Shown here: piece after piece, positions 1 through 8,584 of the stretch | Layout of the letters: every line of letters begins with the position of its first letter | Numbering within the stretch: position 1 is the first letter of the stretch | From: Collybiopsis luxurians FD-317 M1 | Taxonomy: Eukaryota > Basidiomycota > Agaricomycetes > Agaricales > Omphalotaceae | Assembly (NCBI GenBank): GCA_000827265.1 | Contig: KN834833.1 | Location: 151,320-163,485, forward strand | Direction: 5' to 3' | Length of the DNA: 12,166 bases | Made by a program: the position numbers and the translations under genes | Notes under the pieces: generated by a model | The model's input: only the letters and a program-made list of their open reading frames with translations | The model's database searches: none | What the model was told of the DNA's origin: nothing

Positions 1-2
1 AT

Positions 3-54
3 GTGAGCCAGCTTCCCATGGCTCCAAGCTGAATGTCACGGTTGGAGCTGGCTC
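3..54. repeat. Imperfect hairpin inside E1
   Basis: GTGAGCCAGC near the start pairs with GCTGGCTCAC about 40 bases later. Nested inside, GCTCCAA pairs with TTGGAGC around a loop of about 14 bases. The same hairpin is present in E2 near 11651-11702, with changes confined to the loop (TCACGG versus TTGTGGC), so the stem is kept between copies. Its role is unknown; a structural or transposase-binding role is inference. Confidence 0.6.
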
Positions 55-304
55 ACAGTTGGCTCCTACCGGCTCGACTGTCAATCACCTTACAATCATC
101 CAGAAATTCACTTCAGATCTCACATTTCATCTTTTGATTCACTGAAGACCTTTTCTTGCAGTAGCCTTTGTTTCTACTGAAAACTGCATGGATATTTAAT
201 ATGTGTATCAAAGTACTTTCCTGCAAAAAATACAACTACAACCTTTAATCAACTTGCATTTTGCGACTGCATTCAAATTACAGGCCAATTTGTGAGAATT
301 TTGC

Positions 305-360
305 CATGTCACTACAGTATCCAAACACTGTTGCATGTCACTACACTGTGCCATGTCACT
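305..360. repeat. Three CATGTCACT repeats, collapsed to one in E2
   Basis: CATGTCACT occurs at 305-313, 334-342 and 352-360. E2 has a single copy at the matching place and lacks the 47 bp between the outer copies. This is the signature of a slippage or recombination deletion (or expansion) between short direct repeats. Confidence 0.8.
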
Positions 361-650
361 CACATCATTATATCAGGCAACATAACTACATTGGTCCACA
401 GCATCTGCTAAATGCTCATTTGAGGCTTAGCACCCTGTACTTTTTGTTCACTTGCACCCTTATTGTATTCCACAATCATTGTAAAAGTATTCTATATTGA
501 TTTTGAAGGGCTTTTTGCATCTGGCTACCCAGCTTGAAGTCGGCTTGACTCCAGCTCAAGTCAGCTAAAGCTTTTTCAAGTTGGCTCATTCCGGCTATTG
601 AGTGGCTGAGCATGAGAGCTGTGGCTAGGTGAATCAACTTGCGGCTAGCC

Positions 651-667
651 GAGCCGCAGCAACACTA
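651..667 (-). repeat. Right terminal inverted repeat of E1
   Basis: GAGCCGCAGCAACACTA is the exact reverse complement of TAGTGTTGCTGCGGCTC at 11561-11577. It marks the right boundary of the element. Confidence 0.85.
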
Positions 668-675
668 ACTCAGAC
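668..675 (+). repeat. 8-bp target-site sequence ACTCAGAC to the right of E1
   Basis: ACTCAGAC directly follows the right end of E1 and is identical to the 8 bp directly preceding the left end of E2 at 11553-11560. Eight bases is the standard hAT target duplication length. Its presence at these two inner positions underlies the tandem-duplication interpretation. Confidence 0.75.
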
Positions 676-738
676 TGCTGCTCACAGAAAGGGCTAACCT
701 TGCATTTTGTGGTCTTAGTTTTTCCCTCTGAATGTGCA

Positions 739-1425
739 TCAAATGTAACACAAAGAGGAAAGGCAGCAGGTTAAGTTACTTTTTGGAATCAGAGTTTCAT
801 TGCTTTCAGAGTTGTAGAAGTCCAGTTGGTCTGCATCTTTAAGACCATCTGGCTGGAACAAGTCAGCAGTGGGACCTATCATACAAATTTACTGAGCAAT
901 ACTAAGTAATTTCTCAAGTGTATACTCACCATCAGGCTCTGAAACCTTTGGAAGTTGATTGACAACTTTGATACAATGCCACCCTTCAACTATTAAGCTC
1001 TTGTCAACTGGGTCTCCAGATGAACCCATGGAAAGAGATGAGGGGATATGAAGGTGGACAGAAAGTTCATGGCTTGAAAGGTGACCCTTCATTGTGAGGT
1101 ACAACTTGAAAGCAGAGCTTGGATTTGCACTGTCAACAGTAGTAAGTCCTGAGATGTCACAGTCCCGCTGGGCACTTTTTTTTATCTGTAAATGAGTACT
1201 ATGGGACTGCTACTAGCATATTTCCAGATGAGGGAGTAGCTGAAATAAGTAGTACAGGTAGTCGCAGGTGTGCATGTTGACAACTAGTTTGATGATATAC
1301 TTACTGACCAGAGAGGTGGCAAATAATGAGGCACATTTGCCATTGACAGCTTTGACAAGTGATGTGTATGAGAATCCATATGTATAATTGCCAGGTGATG
1401 CTATGGCCAGACTGTGGCTGAGCAC
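739..1425 (-). CDS. Gene D: three-exon gene fragment, family not recognised
   Basis: Three exons read in one frame on the minus strand. Exon 1 is about 1425-1309 (real start unclear, as no ATG is in frame at the edge). Exon 2 is 1185-930 and exon 3 is 875-739, ending in TGA. Intron 1 (1308-1186, 123 nt) runs from GTCAGTAAGT to TTTACAG; intron 2 (929-876, 54 nt) runs from GTGAGTATAC to ATGATAG. Their phases fit, and the three exons total exactly 170 codons including the stop. The product would contain GNYTYGFSYTSLVKAVNGK in exon 1, SGLTTVDSANPSSAFKLYL and a serine/histidine-rich stretch in exon 2, and an acidic QPDGLKDADQLDFYNSES stretch in exon 3. I see no signal peptide, membrane segment or motif I can name. 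The 5' side runs into a GGTTC-rich block, so the N-terminus is probably missing or in an upstream exon. It may be a host gene fragment or part of a mobile element. Confidence 0.5.
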
Positions 1426-1429
1426 ATTG

Positions 1430-1580
1430 GAGGTTCAAGGTTCACCAGGTTTGGACCCTTTTGGACCTTGAACCCAGGTTCTCCAGCAGCCTGAACCCAG
1501 AACTGATCCTGCAGGTTTGGTCCACCCAAATTCCTGAACTGAGACTGAGCCAAAGGTCCAGGTCCAGGTTCGCAGACTAG
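1430..1580. repeat. Degenerate GGTTC/GAACC/GGTCC-rich block
   Basis: This stretch is a mosaic of GGTTCA, CAGGTT, GAACCC, GGTCCA and TTGGACC words on both strands, for example GGTCCAGGTCCAGGTTC near 1554-1570. It looks like decayed minisatellite or low-complexity repeat DNA. The open frame that can be read across it on the minus strand is a by-product of composition. Confidence 0.5.
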
Positions 1581-1599
1581 ACTGTAGCAATAGCCCTAT

Positions 1600-2480
1600 A
1601 TGTACAAGGGTTAACAATAAGAGAGAAAGAACAATAAGAGAGTGATACAATTATAGTGCAAGAACTGTGAGAATGTGAAGAGCATACTGTATGGTTGTAG
1701 TAGAAAAGACTATAACTGAGTGACAGGTGCAAGAAGGGGACTAGGAATCACTTTAGTAAAAGAACAATAACAAATAGAATGAAAAGGCAATAGTGTTAAC
1801 AAAACTGTAAAGTACATGTTATCATACTTTCACAATTTTTGAATGTTGCAATTGCGGTTCAAGAGTTCCATGATGAGCTTGTAAGTTGATACATTTTAAG
1901 TGCCATTATGTATTTGATTTTAGCTGAATTCAGACCCTGGCATTATGCATTATGAATTTTAAAAAATTCAAATTCACAGTGTTGCATTACCTATAATGTG
2001 AAGTTATGGTCATAATAGTGTAGTACATTAATTTATCAACTGGGGATTTATCTACTCATTAATGGCACACTGTACAGTGATGGTGATCACTGAGATTAGC
2101 TATAACTTATAAGTTATACATATTTCTCCCTCAACCTCTGGTTTGCTTTTATCTTAACTCATAAGCTCCGAATGTAACTGTTGAGGAACATAGATTGTCC
2201 AGCCACTCCGCAGTTATGTTAGCTGCTGTTTCACTAGTTTGCCTCTATTGACTCATTCTACTTATTTACCTTATATATGTAGTAGTTACTGTAGTTCAAT
2301 TAATCTTTCTGCCCCTTCCATTGAGATCCCTGCTTGTTGTCCAACAGTAACTAAGGAGCTCAAGACAGCTTTGTATCATGTATTGAACCATAAACAATGT
2401 AGTATGGTGTTCTAATACCATGCAGCATTTGAAGCAGGAGTCCCAAGGTTTAGGCTTAGTAGTTATCACCAACAGAGTTC
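1600..2480. other. AT-rich stretch with no supportable gene
   Basis: No long or exon-like open frame with convincing splice sites was seen on either strand. The stretch contains an 18-bp perfect palindrome at 2101-2118 and many short A/T runs. It is probably intergenic or decayed repeat sequence. Confidence 0.5.
2101..2118. repeat. 18-bp perfect palindrome
   Basis: TATAACTTATAAGTTATA equals its own reverse complement. With only A/T-rich words it could be chance or a small cruciform-forming site. No element boundary was seen next to it. Confidence 0.7.
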
Positions 2481-3190
2481 AATTCTAACTCACCGGTAAG
2501 TATAGACATGGACCTGTTATATGTAGAGACACAGTGGGTGATGACCGGCTATGGAAAGCAAGTTTTACCTTGTGCAGTATTGCCCAGCCTTGGGTTGAGG
2601 GTGAGAAGTTTTAGCTTGTATTGGTCACACATTCCGGGTCAGTCTGGTTTATGGAAAATGCATAGTAACATAGTTGAGTTGCAGTAAAAAAGCAAAACTA
2701 AAAAAAAAAAAAGAAGAGAGTACCTAGGAATGTTTACTCGGAGTGAATTCTCCATTATCTTTGGTATTAGTAATTTTTCTGTGAATTTTCTAAGCGGCAA
2801 CATGTTCCATTGTAGCAGTCACATTGATAGAGGAGTCGAGTGGGTACTCTGCATGTCGGCAGTCAATGTGGATGGATAGGAGGAGGGATGAAGGGAATAA
2901 ATTAACGAATATCGAATCAAGACCGCTAGTTAAGATTCTCAATGTAACGCTGCTTGAGATTCTCAGATTGGTTGCAGCAAAGCTTTTTTTTGTCTTTTTC
3001 TTTCCTTTTTTGCTCACTCTACATTGCCTTTATCTATGCCATTGAACTGACCCTCCCACAAAGTGGTTTTTGAATACTGTGCTCAAGAGCAATGCATAGC
3101 AGTGGTTGACCAATTCAGGTCAACAAGGGCCAACAGTAACCATTGAAAAATCCTGAGAGCTGAATCCATGCTGCAGTTCCGTTCCTGTAA
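2480..3190. other. Intergenic stretch with poly(A) and a strong pyrimidine tract
   Basis: A run of A lies near 2700-2712, and a long T/C tract lies near 2983-3018 on the plus strand. Open frames of about 75 codons occur on both strands around 2790-3045, but they overlap each other and share no features of real exons. The pyrimidine tract resembles those of fungal promoters, yet the nearest supported start is about 800 bp downstream, so no promoter is claimed. Confidence 0.35.
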
Positions 3191-3810
3191 TTGATGAGAG
3201 TGATGTCAAACAGAGACTCCATGTGCCCAGGCCTTCTGCAGTTCAGATGTACTTTACACTCTCACTCCATCCCTCAAAATGCCTGTACTCCATTGATCCT
3301 TTGCACTTTCGAAATTCAGCTGCATATTGGCGCTTCGACTGGGAGGGAATTTGAAGGACGGGAAGAAGGGAAGAAGTCCAGTACTGCACGTACTGAACAT
3401 ACTGAATGTATCATTCAGGTATGTGCCGGGCATGGGCACAGTCCTTGCTGTACATCCCAAATCCTCATTCTTACAGTATCAGTATCATCTGACCCAGATT
3501 AGATTGGTTTAGATTGGTGCAAAAAAGAATCTGATGTTCCTTTTTGGCAATACCTAAAACGCCAGGCTTTTTCAAATTGAAGGCAGCAGTGGTTTTAGGC
3601 CAGAATTTCATTTGCAATTTGTCCATCGGTCAGTTAAACTTTGACCCCTTCTTCTGTCCTCATTTCCATTTGCCTTATCATTTAAAACATTGTCAGGTTT
3701 TCTCCTTCATCTTTTCCTTCTCAAGGCCTAGGATTGGACCTTTTCAAGCCAACACAGAGTACTATATCTCTTGTCCGGTATTGACTTGGTTGAAGGATAT
3801 GACAGTAGAC
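3190..3810. other. Region upstream of acyltransferase copy A, no gene assigned
   Basis: Overlapping open frames exist on both strands (about 3191-3512) but none has recognisable protein character. From about 3540 to 3800 the sequence is pyrimidine-rich and leads into the first exon of copy A, so it probably contains that gene's promoter and 5' untranslated region. No TATA box or transcription start can be fixed. Confidence 0.4.
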
Positions 3811-3971
3811 ATGGTGATGACTCCAATGACCACATCAGCATCAACGAAACAAGGGCAGGAGGATGATTTCAGAGGATGGAGGTCGCACAACAGGAGGGAT
3901 TACTTTTGGCCTCTAGGGGAGAGCGAGTATGCACACTATATTCCTGCTTCACAGAATGGACTTGGGGATAT

Positions 3972-4024
3972 GTACATTGTCGAAATTCTGTTCATGTTTC
4001 TGTTTCTTAATTACAATTTGATAG
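3972..4024 (+). other. Copy A intron 1 (53 nt)
   Basis: It begins GTACAT and ends TTTGATAG. Removing it joins NGLGD and FLHASFTTKS in frame through a split ATG codon. Confidence 0.7.
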
Positions 4025-4195
4025 GTTTCTACATGCGTCATTCACAACCAAGTCAAAATCAATCATTATGGATCCATTGAGGATAGCTCTCTGTTGGGCC
4101 ATCACTCATTCTAGACACCCTCTGCTCATGTCCAAAGTCATTCGCAATTGCAATTTGAACATCTCACCAACATCCAAGGAGGAGCCATACTTCTG

Positions 4196-4246
4196 GTCAG
4201 TCTACTGTCAGTGTCATCTATGACTCTGATATATTAGGCTCCTTAG
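4196..4246 (+). other. Copy A intron 2 (51 nt; alternative acceptor at 4237)
   Basis: It begins GTCAGT and ends CCTTAG. Both this acceptor and the TTAG at 4237 keep the frame, the latter adding three residues. The longer intron matches the typical size here and gives EPYFWFSLPKDAIKEA. Confidence 0.6.
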
Positions 4247-4317
4247 GTTTTCACTGCCAAAGGATGCCATCAAAGAAGCTAATAGCTGCCTAGTATTTGA
4301 TAATCTCCCAAAAGAAG

Positions 4318-4369
4318 GTGCAGAAATGGCAACTATCTATGCTTGCTTCAACTAACAGTGAATTATCAG
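4318..4369 (+). other. Copy A intron 3 (52 nt)
   Basis: It begins GTGCAG, has a CTAAC branch site at 4351-4355, and ends ATCAG. Splicing gives DNLPKEELILNYLNGPRTL, which reads as one conserved stretch. Reading straight through gives unrelated residues, so this intron is well supported. Confidence 0.75.
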
Positions 4370-4509
4370 AACTAATATTGAATTATCTCAATGGACCTCG
4401 AACATTATTTGACAAACACATGTCCTACCTTGTCATCTCAACAGGTTCTCCTTCAACAGAGGCTGACGATACTGACAAGGGAGATTACAACCTGCTGATG
4501 TGCGCCCCG

Positions 4510-4527
4510 CATTTCATTGGTGATGGT
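4510..4527 (+). other. HxxxDG catalytic motif of copy A
   Basis: Codons for H-F-I-G-D-G. In this superfamily the His acts as general base and the Asp is structural. The motif is intact and lies before the first nonsense codon. Confidence 0.75.
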
Positions 4528-4626
4528 GCTTCATTACACCAATGCACGCATGAGTTCATTACTCTACTCGCTTCTGCTCAGTCTTCACAAAAGCTCAAGC
4601 AGAAACTGATACAGCCTTTGAACTGG

Positions 4627-4687
4627 GTGCATGAATGTGCTAACCTATCAATAATTTAATTAGGTTGACCCTTCACTTGCTTCTTAG
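4627..4687 (+). other. Copy A intron 4 (61 nt)
   Basis: It begins GTGCAT, contains a GCTAACC branch-like site near 4639-4645, and ends TTCTTAG. It joins ...IQPLNW to VDLLPPTLES in phase 0. The first nonsense codon lies 30 nt into the next exon. Confidence 0.7.
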
Positions 4688-4795
4688 GTTGATCTCCTCC
4701 CTCCCACTCTAGAATCTTGATTATCCATTCCCTCAAGCCGCCTCACAAAAGCCGCAGCAAAGGTCAACTACCTTCAGAGTATGCATAACAAAATT

Positions 4796-4873
4796 GTCAG
4801 TATCCTCTGTCCCTCCTTCACCCTTCCTCGAATTTCAATCCGAATCTTAATCTTACTCTTAATCTTAATGCAG
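4796..4873 (+). other. Copy A intron 5 (78 nt)
   Basis: It begins GTCAGT and ends TTAATGCAG after a pyrimidine-rich stretch. It joins SMHNKI to GGHPLRRNQ. It has no in-frame stop, so the unspliced sequence also stays open. Confidence 0.7.
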
Positions 4874-5073
4874 GGCGGCCACCCTCTTCGGCGTAACCAA
4901 CTTGGCCCCCAAAAAACTGTCATGATTGAAAGATCCTTCTCTGAAGAACAAACCCTCAAAATCCTTGCAAAATGTAAGCAAAATGGAGTCACTGTCAACC
5001 ATGCACTCTTTGCGCTGTGTAATGTTGCATGGGGACAGTCAAATCTGAATTTTAAAACTATCCAGGAGCCTTT

Positions 5074-5155
5074 GTGAGTTTTTCTTCTTTCTTGTTACGA
5101 AGATTGGCATGTTTGCCTTTCTGACACACATCCTCCCCTTCCTCCCTTCCTGCAG
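5074..5155 (+). other. Copy A intron 6 (82 nt)
   Basis: It begins GTGAGTTT and ends CTTCCTGCAG. The same donor, with matching exon edge, is present in copy B (minus strand, 7366) and copy C (minus strand, 9692). This shows that all three copies descend from an intron-containing gene rather than from reverse-transcribed mRNA. Confidence 0.8.
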
Positions 5156-5603
5156 AATGATGTATATGGCGCTTAATCTCTGACCCTGCCTCTCCCAGCA
5201 CCCTTCGATGACCTACTAGTTCCTTGCCCTCACCTACTTCAATGTTGTCCTCCCTGCCTTTGTCCCTTCCACCCTCGCTGCTTTCTGGATGAGGGCCAGG
5301 GATGTGAAGGAGCAAACCAGGAAGGTGGTCAAAAGTCCTTTTTTGGCAGCATGGGCAATGAGGGGGGCAAGGGTTAGGGCAGAGAGGGTTAGGGGGGTGA
5401 GTGCCGGTACAAATGGGGGTGCGAATGGTGGTGGTGGTGGTGTGAGTGGCAAAAGTGAGGCAAAGACAGTGATTACCCCAATACGGCTGTTGTTGGAATC
5501 ATCCTTGTCCATGACATCAACAGCTACAGCATCATCTACATTGTCTATACAAGCTTGCTCCCCTTCTGTACTCAGTATAGCCTTCGCTCCCCTACTTATG
5601 TGA

Positions 5604-5730
5604 TCAATTTTGACCCTTCTTCCACCTATCCTACTCTTATACCTCATTGTCATTGTTTGTTTGTGTCCATTATACACAGTATGCTTTTTTTTACTTGTGT
5701 AACATGTATATACAGCAAAAAGACATATAG
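5604..5730. other. Spacer between copy A and unit B
   Basis: T-rich sequence without a supported gene. Copy A's last frame closes at 5603, and similarity between units B and C begins near 5730. The expected acyltransferase C-terminus of copy A is absent here. Confidence 0.5.
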
Positions 5731-6064
5731 GCATGAATGTGAACACAAGCAATATAATGATGAGCAAGATCGACTGAACAAAGTATAATCCTTCATTCAA
5801 ATGCATGATGTACACCCATCGTATTTGAAAGCTGTAGGTTTCAGACACAACCCCAGCCCACCCCGCGGCCTCGACCTTGATTTCCCAACATCCCAAAATT
5901 CACTTCCTCCACAATGACCTGATTCTCTCATGCACGTCCAAATTCAACCTCCCCTATCCCCAAGACCACTATAACCTCACACCTCCCAGCCACAACTCCA
6001 GCCCCAGCCCTTATCTTTGTCCACCCAACATTCTGTTCTCCCCTCCCACAGCTGCTCGACCATG

Positions 6065-7493
6065 TCCCACTCCACCCTTACTCATTCACCCCATCTTGAT
6101 CACCAATAAACAAGTCATCCACTGTATCTTGCAAACACCCAAAAAAATCTTCACATGCCCTCCTCAATCCCATTCATATCCCAGCAGGAGTGCAACCAGA
6201 GTTTTCCACTGGATGTCTGGTCGAGGAGGAGGAACCACAGGGTTCTTGATGGTTTGTGGTGGTTACAATGTGGATGACGAATAGCTATTGTTGGGTTGTG
6301 GCAGGCAAAGATACGGGAGGGGGTGGGGAAAGAGGTAGGGGTGGGTGCAAAGTGTCGATGGTTAGTGTGGAATTGGGTAAGAATGCAGGTGAAGGCTCGG
6401 AACAAGAGGGAGTTACGTGGTACAATATGGGTTGTGATTCAATGTGGCTCAGTGTTGGTTGAATCAATGGCGAGGGAAGAAATGTTGGCTGTGATATACC
6501 TCCTACATATGAATCAAATCCAAATTTGCAGCCAACAATGACCTAAGCAGCACTCCACTTGGTGCAGAGGGTAACAACTGTTTGCTTTTCTGTCGCTCAT
6601 CATCCCAGACAACATCATTTCTAGACGTGGCAGGGGGCATGCTATTGTGCTGCTCTTATTCCCTCCTCCTGATGCCGACTCCGGCCTAGACCCAGACAAC
6701 AATGACAACGGTGACAATGACATGGACCTTGATTTGCCGTCAACAATAACGATGATGATGAGACCTCTGTTGGTGCTGCTGGTTTCAATGACAATACCAC
6801 ACTTGTTGCACTACCCTCATGAGCACTAGCCCACGCAGCTCTAACCTTACCCCTTGATCGCTCGAGCCAATAAAAATGAACTTTTGACCACTCTTGTGCA
6901 CTCCTTCACCCCTTCACCCTCATTCAAATGCTGGGAGGTTAGAATGAGGAGGACAACTTTGAAGTAGGTGAGGGCAAGAAGTCGGTAGGTCTGGTGGGGT
7001 ACAGGGTTTGACTACCCTCCTTGTGCACTCCTTCACCCCTTCACTCTCAATGGAAGGCCAGGAGCTTGGAACAGACAAAGGCGGGAAGGACGACTTGAAG
7101 TAGGTGAGGGCGAGGAAATGTAGGTGGTGGAGTACTGGGTTAAGAAGTGCTGAAGGCTGAGGGCTGTTTATATCGTTCTGTGGAAGGGAAGAAGCGGAGG
7201 ATGTGCCGATATGGTTGAAAATGATGTGATATATTGATGGAGAGCAATGCAATACACAGATGAATGGATGGATGAAAGGACAGATGGTGGTAACAACATA
7301 GTCAGAAATGCGAACACACCAAAAAACAAAAAAAAAAAAAAAAACAAACAAACAAATGAAACTCACAATAGTTCCCTGATAGTTTGAAAATACTAATTTG
7401 ACTGGCCCCATGCAATATTATACAGTGTGAAGAGGGCATGGTTGACTCTTGCACTGAGCCAGAGTTTTAAACATTTGTTCTGAGCAAAGGACA
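6065..7493 (-). pseudogene. Acyltransferase-like pseudogene, copy B (5' truncated)
   Basis: On the minus strand this matches the second half of copy A. The exon at about 7493-7367 reads SEQMFKTLAQCK, then NHALFTLYNIAWGQSN followed by a stop. It ends at a GTGAGTTT donor with the same edge as copy A intron 6. After an intron of about 189 nt (7366-7178, enlarged by a T-run), the next exon contains FLALTYFKSSFPPLSVPSSW and VKECTRRVV, matching FLALTYFNVVLPAF and VKEQTRKVV of A. A variable linker follows. A C-terminal exon from about 6284 reads SSGKLWLHSCWDMNGIEEG and then, after a frame change, LQDTVDDLFIGDQDG. The N-terminal half, including HxxxDG, is absent. Frameshifts and stops show that it is not functional. 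Confidence 0.65.
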
Positions 7494-7504
7494 CTAAAGG
7501 TTGA

Positions 7505-8145
7505 ACTAAAAAGAGAGAGACAGTCTGCAATGCATTCAAACTGTACTGACCAAAAACTTGTTGAACATATGTGTATTCTCATTACTGCAATTCAAAATTG
7601 TCTTATAACCCCCATTCTCCCTCTGAACATCTGTAAGGTCCTGGATAATTCTCGACCCAAATTTCTTCTCTGGTTGATTTTTATCCACTGCGATGCCTTC
7701 AATATGTTCTACACTCCCGAAGCCATGCACTTGATCAATACACAGCCGAAGCCGACGATATGGTATGTAGCTCTGGAGACAATGGCCAGGAGTTGGGAGA
7801 GGCATGCATGGTGTCAGGTTGTCTTCATCTGGTACATGAGTTAAGATGGAGAGAATTGATATAGCGTGGGTGCCAGTCTGTTCAAGGGTGAAGAGACTGG
7901 TGGGAGCTATGTGATGCGGTCATTTTCTATGGAATGAATTTGGTTTTTGTAGAGCTTTGACTTGAGACTGGCATGTTCTGATGTTAAAGTGGGCAAAAAA
8001 GATGTGGATGGAAGCAAGCCATTGAATTATGGAATTATGGCACTGCCATATTTTGCATATTAACGATTGATATTTGAGCTAGTAGCTTAGGGCCTATCGC
8101 ATCTGCTTTGTGTGTCCAATTCAGCTATGGAAGAGTTGTACAGTA
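7505..8145 (-). other. Upstream block of unit B, shared only with unit C
   Basis: This block lies directly upstream, on the minus strand, of the truncated acyltransferase copy B. It is similar to 9832-10405 and to nothing in copy A. On the minus strand it is open from 7805 to 7536 and reads SRIIQDLTDVQREN, where C has TRIILDLTDVSEKK. In another minus frame, B and C share a hydrophobic stretch (TYHIVGFGCVLI versus TYPLIGIGCIFI). The plus strand is also open here (7530-7844), so the coding strand is not certain. It may be the end of an unrelated gene fused to the acyltransferase remnant. I do not recognise a family. Confidence 0.4.
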
Positions 8146-8584
8146 AATCCAGAAATGATAGAGAGACACAGAGATGAATCAGGACAGTCTGATAAATGAT
8201 ATGTAGTCATTAAAGAAAAAGAATAAAATGAAGACACAGATGTGGATGTGAGCACTAAGGAAAAGCAAGATCAAACTTGGTTAAAGAGTAACTCTTCTCC
8301 CGAATACATGATTCTGAAACCATCATATTGGAACACCGTAGGTTCCACTGAAACCCAATCCTGGCCCATAGCCTGGACTTCGACCTCCCAACATCCCAAT
8401 CGTCTCTACATCCACAATGATCCAATTCTCTCATACACACCCAAACTCGATCTTCCCTACCTCCATGACCACTCTAAAGGCACACCTCCAAACCTCATCT
8501 CCAGCTATGAACCCTACTGTTATTGTTGTCCACCCAACACCCTGATCTCTCATCCACACTCGCATAACATCACCATCAACTCAC

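Larger units (their letters stand above)
1..667 (+). mobile_element. Non-autonomous hAT-type element E1 (left part outside window)
   Basis: This is the larger part of a short DNA transposon whose right end, GAGCCGCAGCAACACTA, is the exact reverse complement of the left end of the second copy at 11561. From position 1 it matches 11649 onward at about 98% by eye, apart from one 47-bp indel, so only about 88 bp of this copy lies outside the window and the full element is about 755 bp. The 17-bp inverted ends beginning TAGTGTTG and an 8-bp flanking duplication are typical of the hAT superfamily. Both end regions are rich in GGCTC/GAGCC words, a plausible set of subterminal transposase-binding repeats. 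It has no credible coding capacity, so it would depend on a transposase from elsewhere. Confidence 0.8.
3811..5603 (+). pseudogene. CoA-dependent acyltransferase-like pseudogene, copy A
   Basis: Seven exons read in one frame: about 3811-3971, 4025-4195, 4247-4317, 4370-4626, 4688-4795, 4874-5073 and 5156-5603, totalling 472 codons including the final stop. The six introns are 51-82 nt with GT...AG ends. ATGs at 3799, 3817 and 3826 are alternative starts. Residues 30-75 carry the N-terminal PLGESEYAHYIP and HSRHPLLMSKV stretches. LNYLNGPRTL and the HFIGDG catalytic HxxxDG motif (about residue 182) place it in the CoA-dependent acyltransferase superfamily (BAHD, condensation and alcohol-acetyltransferase fold), which normally moves an acyl group from CoA to an alcohol or amine. 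In-frame stops lie at 4718 (TGA), 5181 (TGA) and 5217 (TAG). As I recall related basidiomycete proteins, these sites hold Arg, Arg and Trp. The conserved C-terminal block seen in copies B and C is missing. The substrate is unknown. Confidence 0.75.
5730..8145 (-). repeat. Tandem unit B, about 2.4 kb
   Basis: Diverged direct repeat of the unit at about 8225-10405. Aligned landmarks are TCCCAACATCCCAA (5881 / 8381), GACGAATAGCTAT (6276 / 8800), GACTTTTG/CTCTTGAC near 6890 / 9375, AACTATCA-type sequence at the intron donor (7367 / 9693), CATCTGTAAGGTCC (7628 / 9939) and the end near TCCAATTCAGC / TCTAATTCAGC (8115 / 10385). The unit contains acyltransferase copy B plus a 3' flank and an upstream block. 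Divergence is considerable, so the duplication is old. Confidence 0.7.

Noticed and set aside
261..500. 79-codon ORF inside E1
   Set aside because: It lies within a non-coding transposon, is interrupted in E2 by the 47-bp difference and has no recognisable protein character.
4297..4369. Straight read-through of the 4297-4659 frame as the start of a separate protein
   Set aside because: Residues before 4370 do not resemble the family, while a 52-nt intron with a CTAAC branch site restores a continuous conserved stretch.
5234..5896. 220-codon minus-strand ORF with a hydrophobic segment
   Set aside because: Its C-terminal half is antisense to the last exon of copy A and its Pro/Leu runs mirror A's Gly/Arg-rich codons. 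The rest covers a T-rich spacer and the B 3' flank, with no splice or family support.
6635..6830. Asp/Asn-rich plus-strand ORFs (6647-6829 and 9109-9306) as acidic proteins
   Set aside because: They are antisense to the low-complexity linker of copies B and C, whose repeated GTC/TCA/ATT-type codons read as Asp/Asn runs on the other strand.
7330..7345. A-run as the poly(A) tail of a retroposed copy B
   Set aside because: Copy B keeps an intron at the ancestral position, and the run lies within that intron, so it is not a processed copy.
7530..7844. Plus-strand ORFs at 7530-7844 and 9808-10107 as real paired genes
   Set aside because: They align frame to frame (ICKV.DN), but the minus strand is almost as open and also conserved. 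Simple nucleotide similarity between duplicated units explains both, so neither strand was called as a gene.
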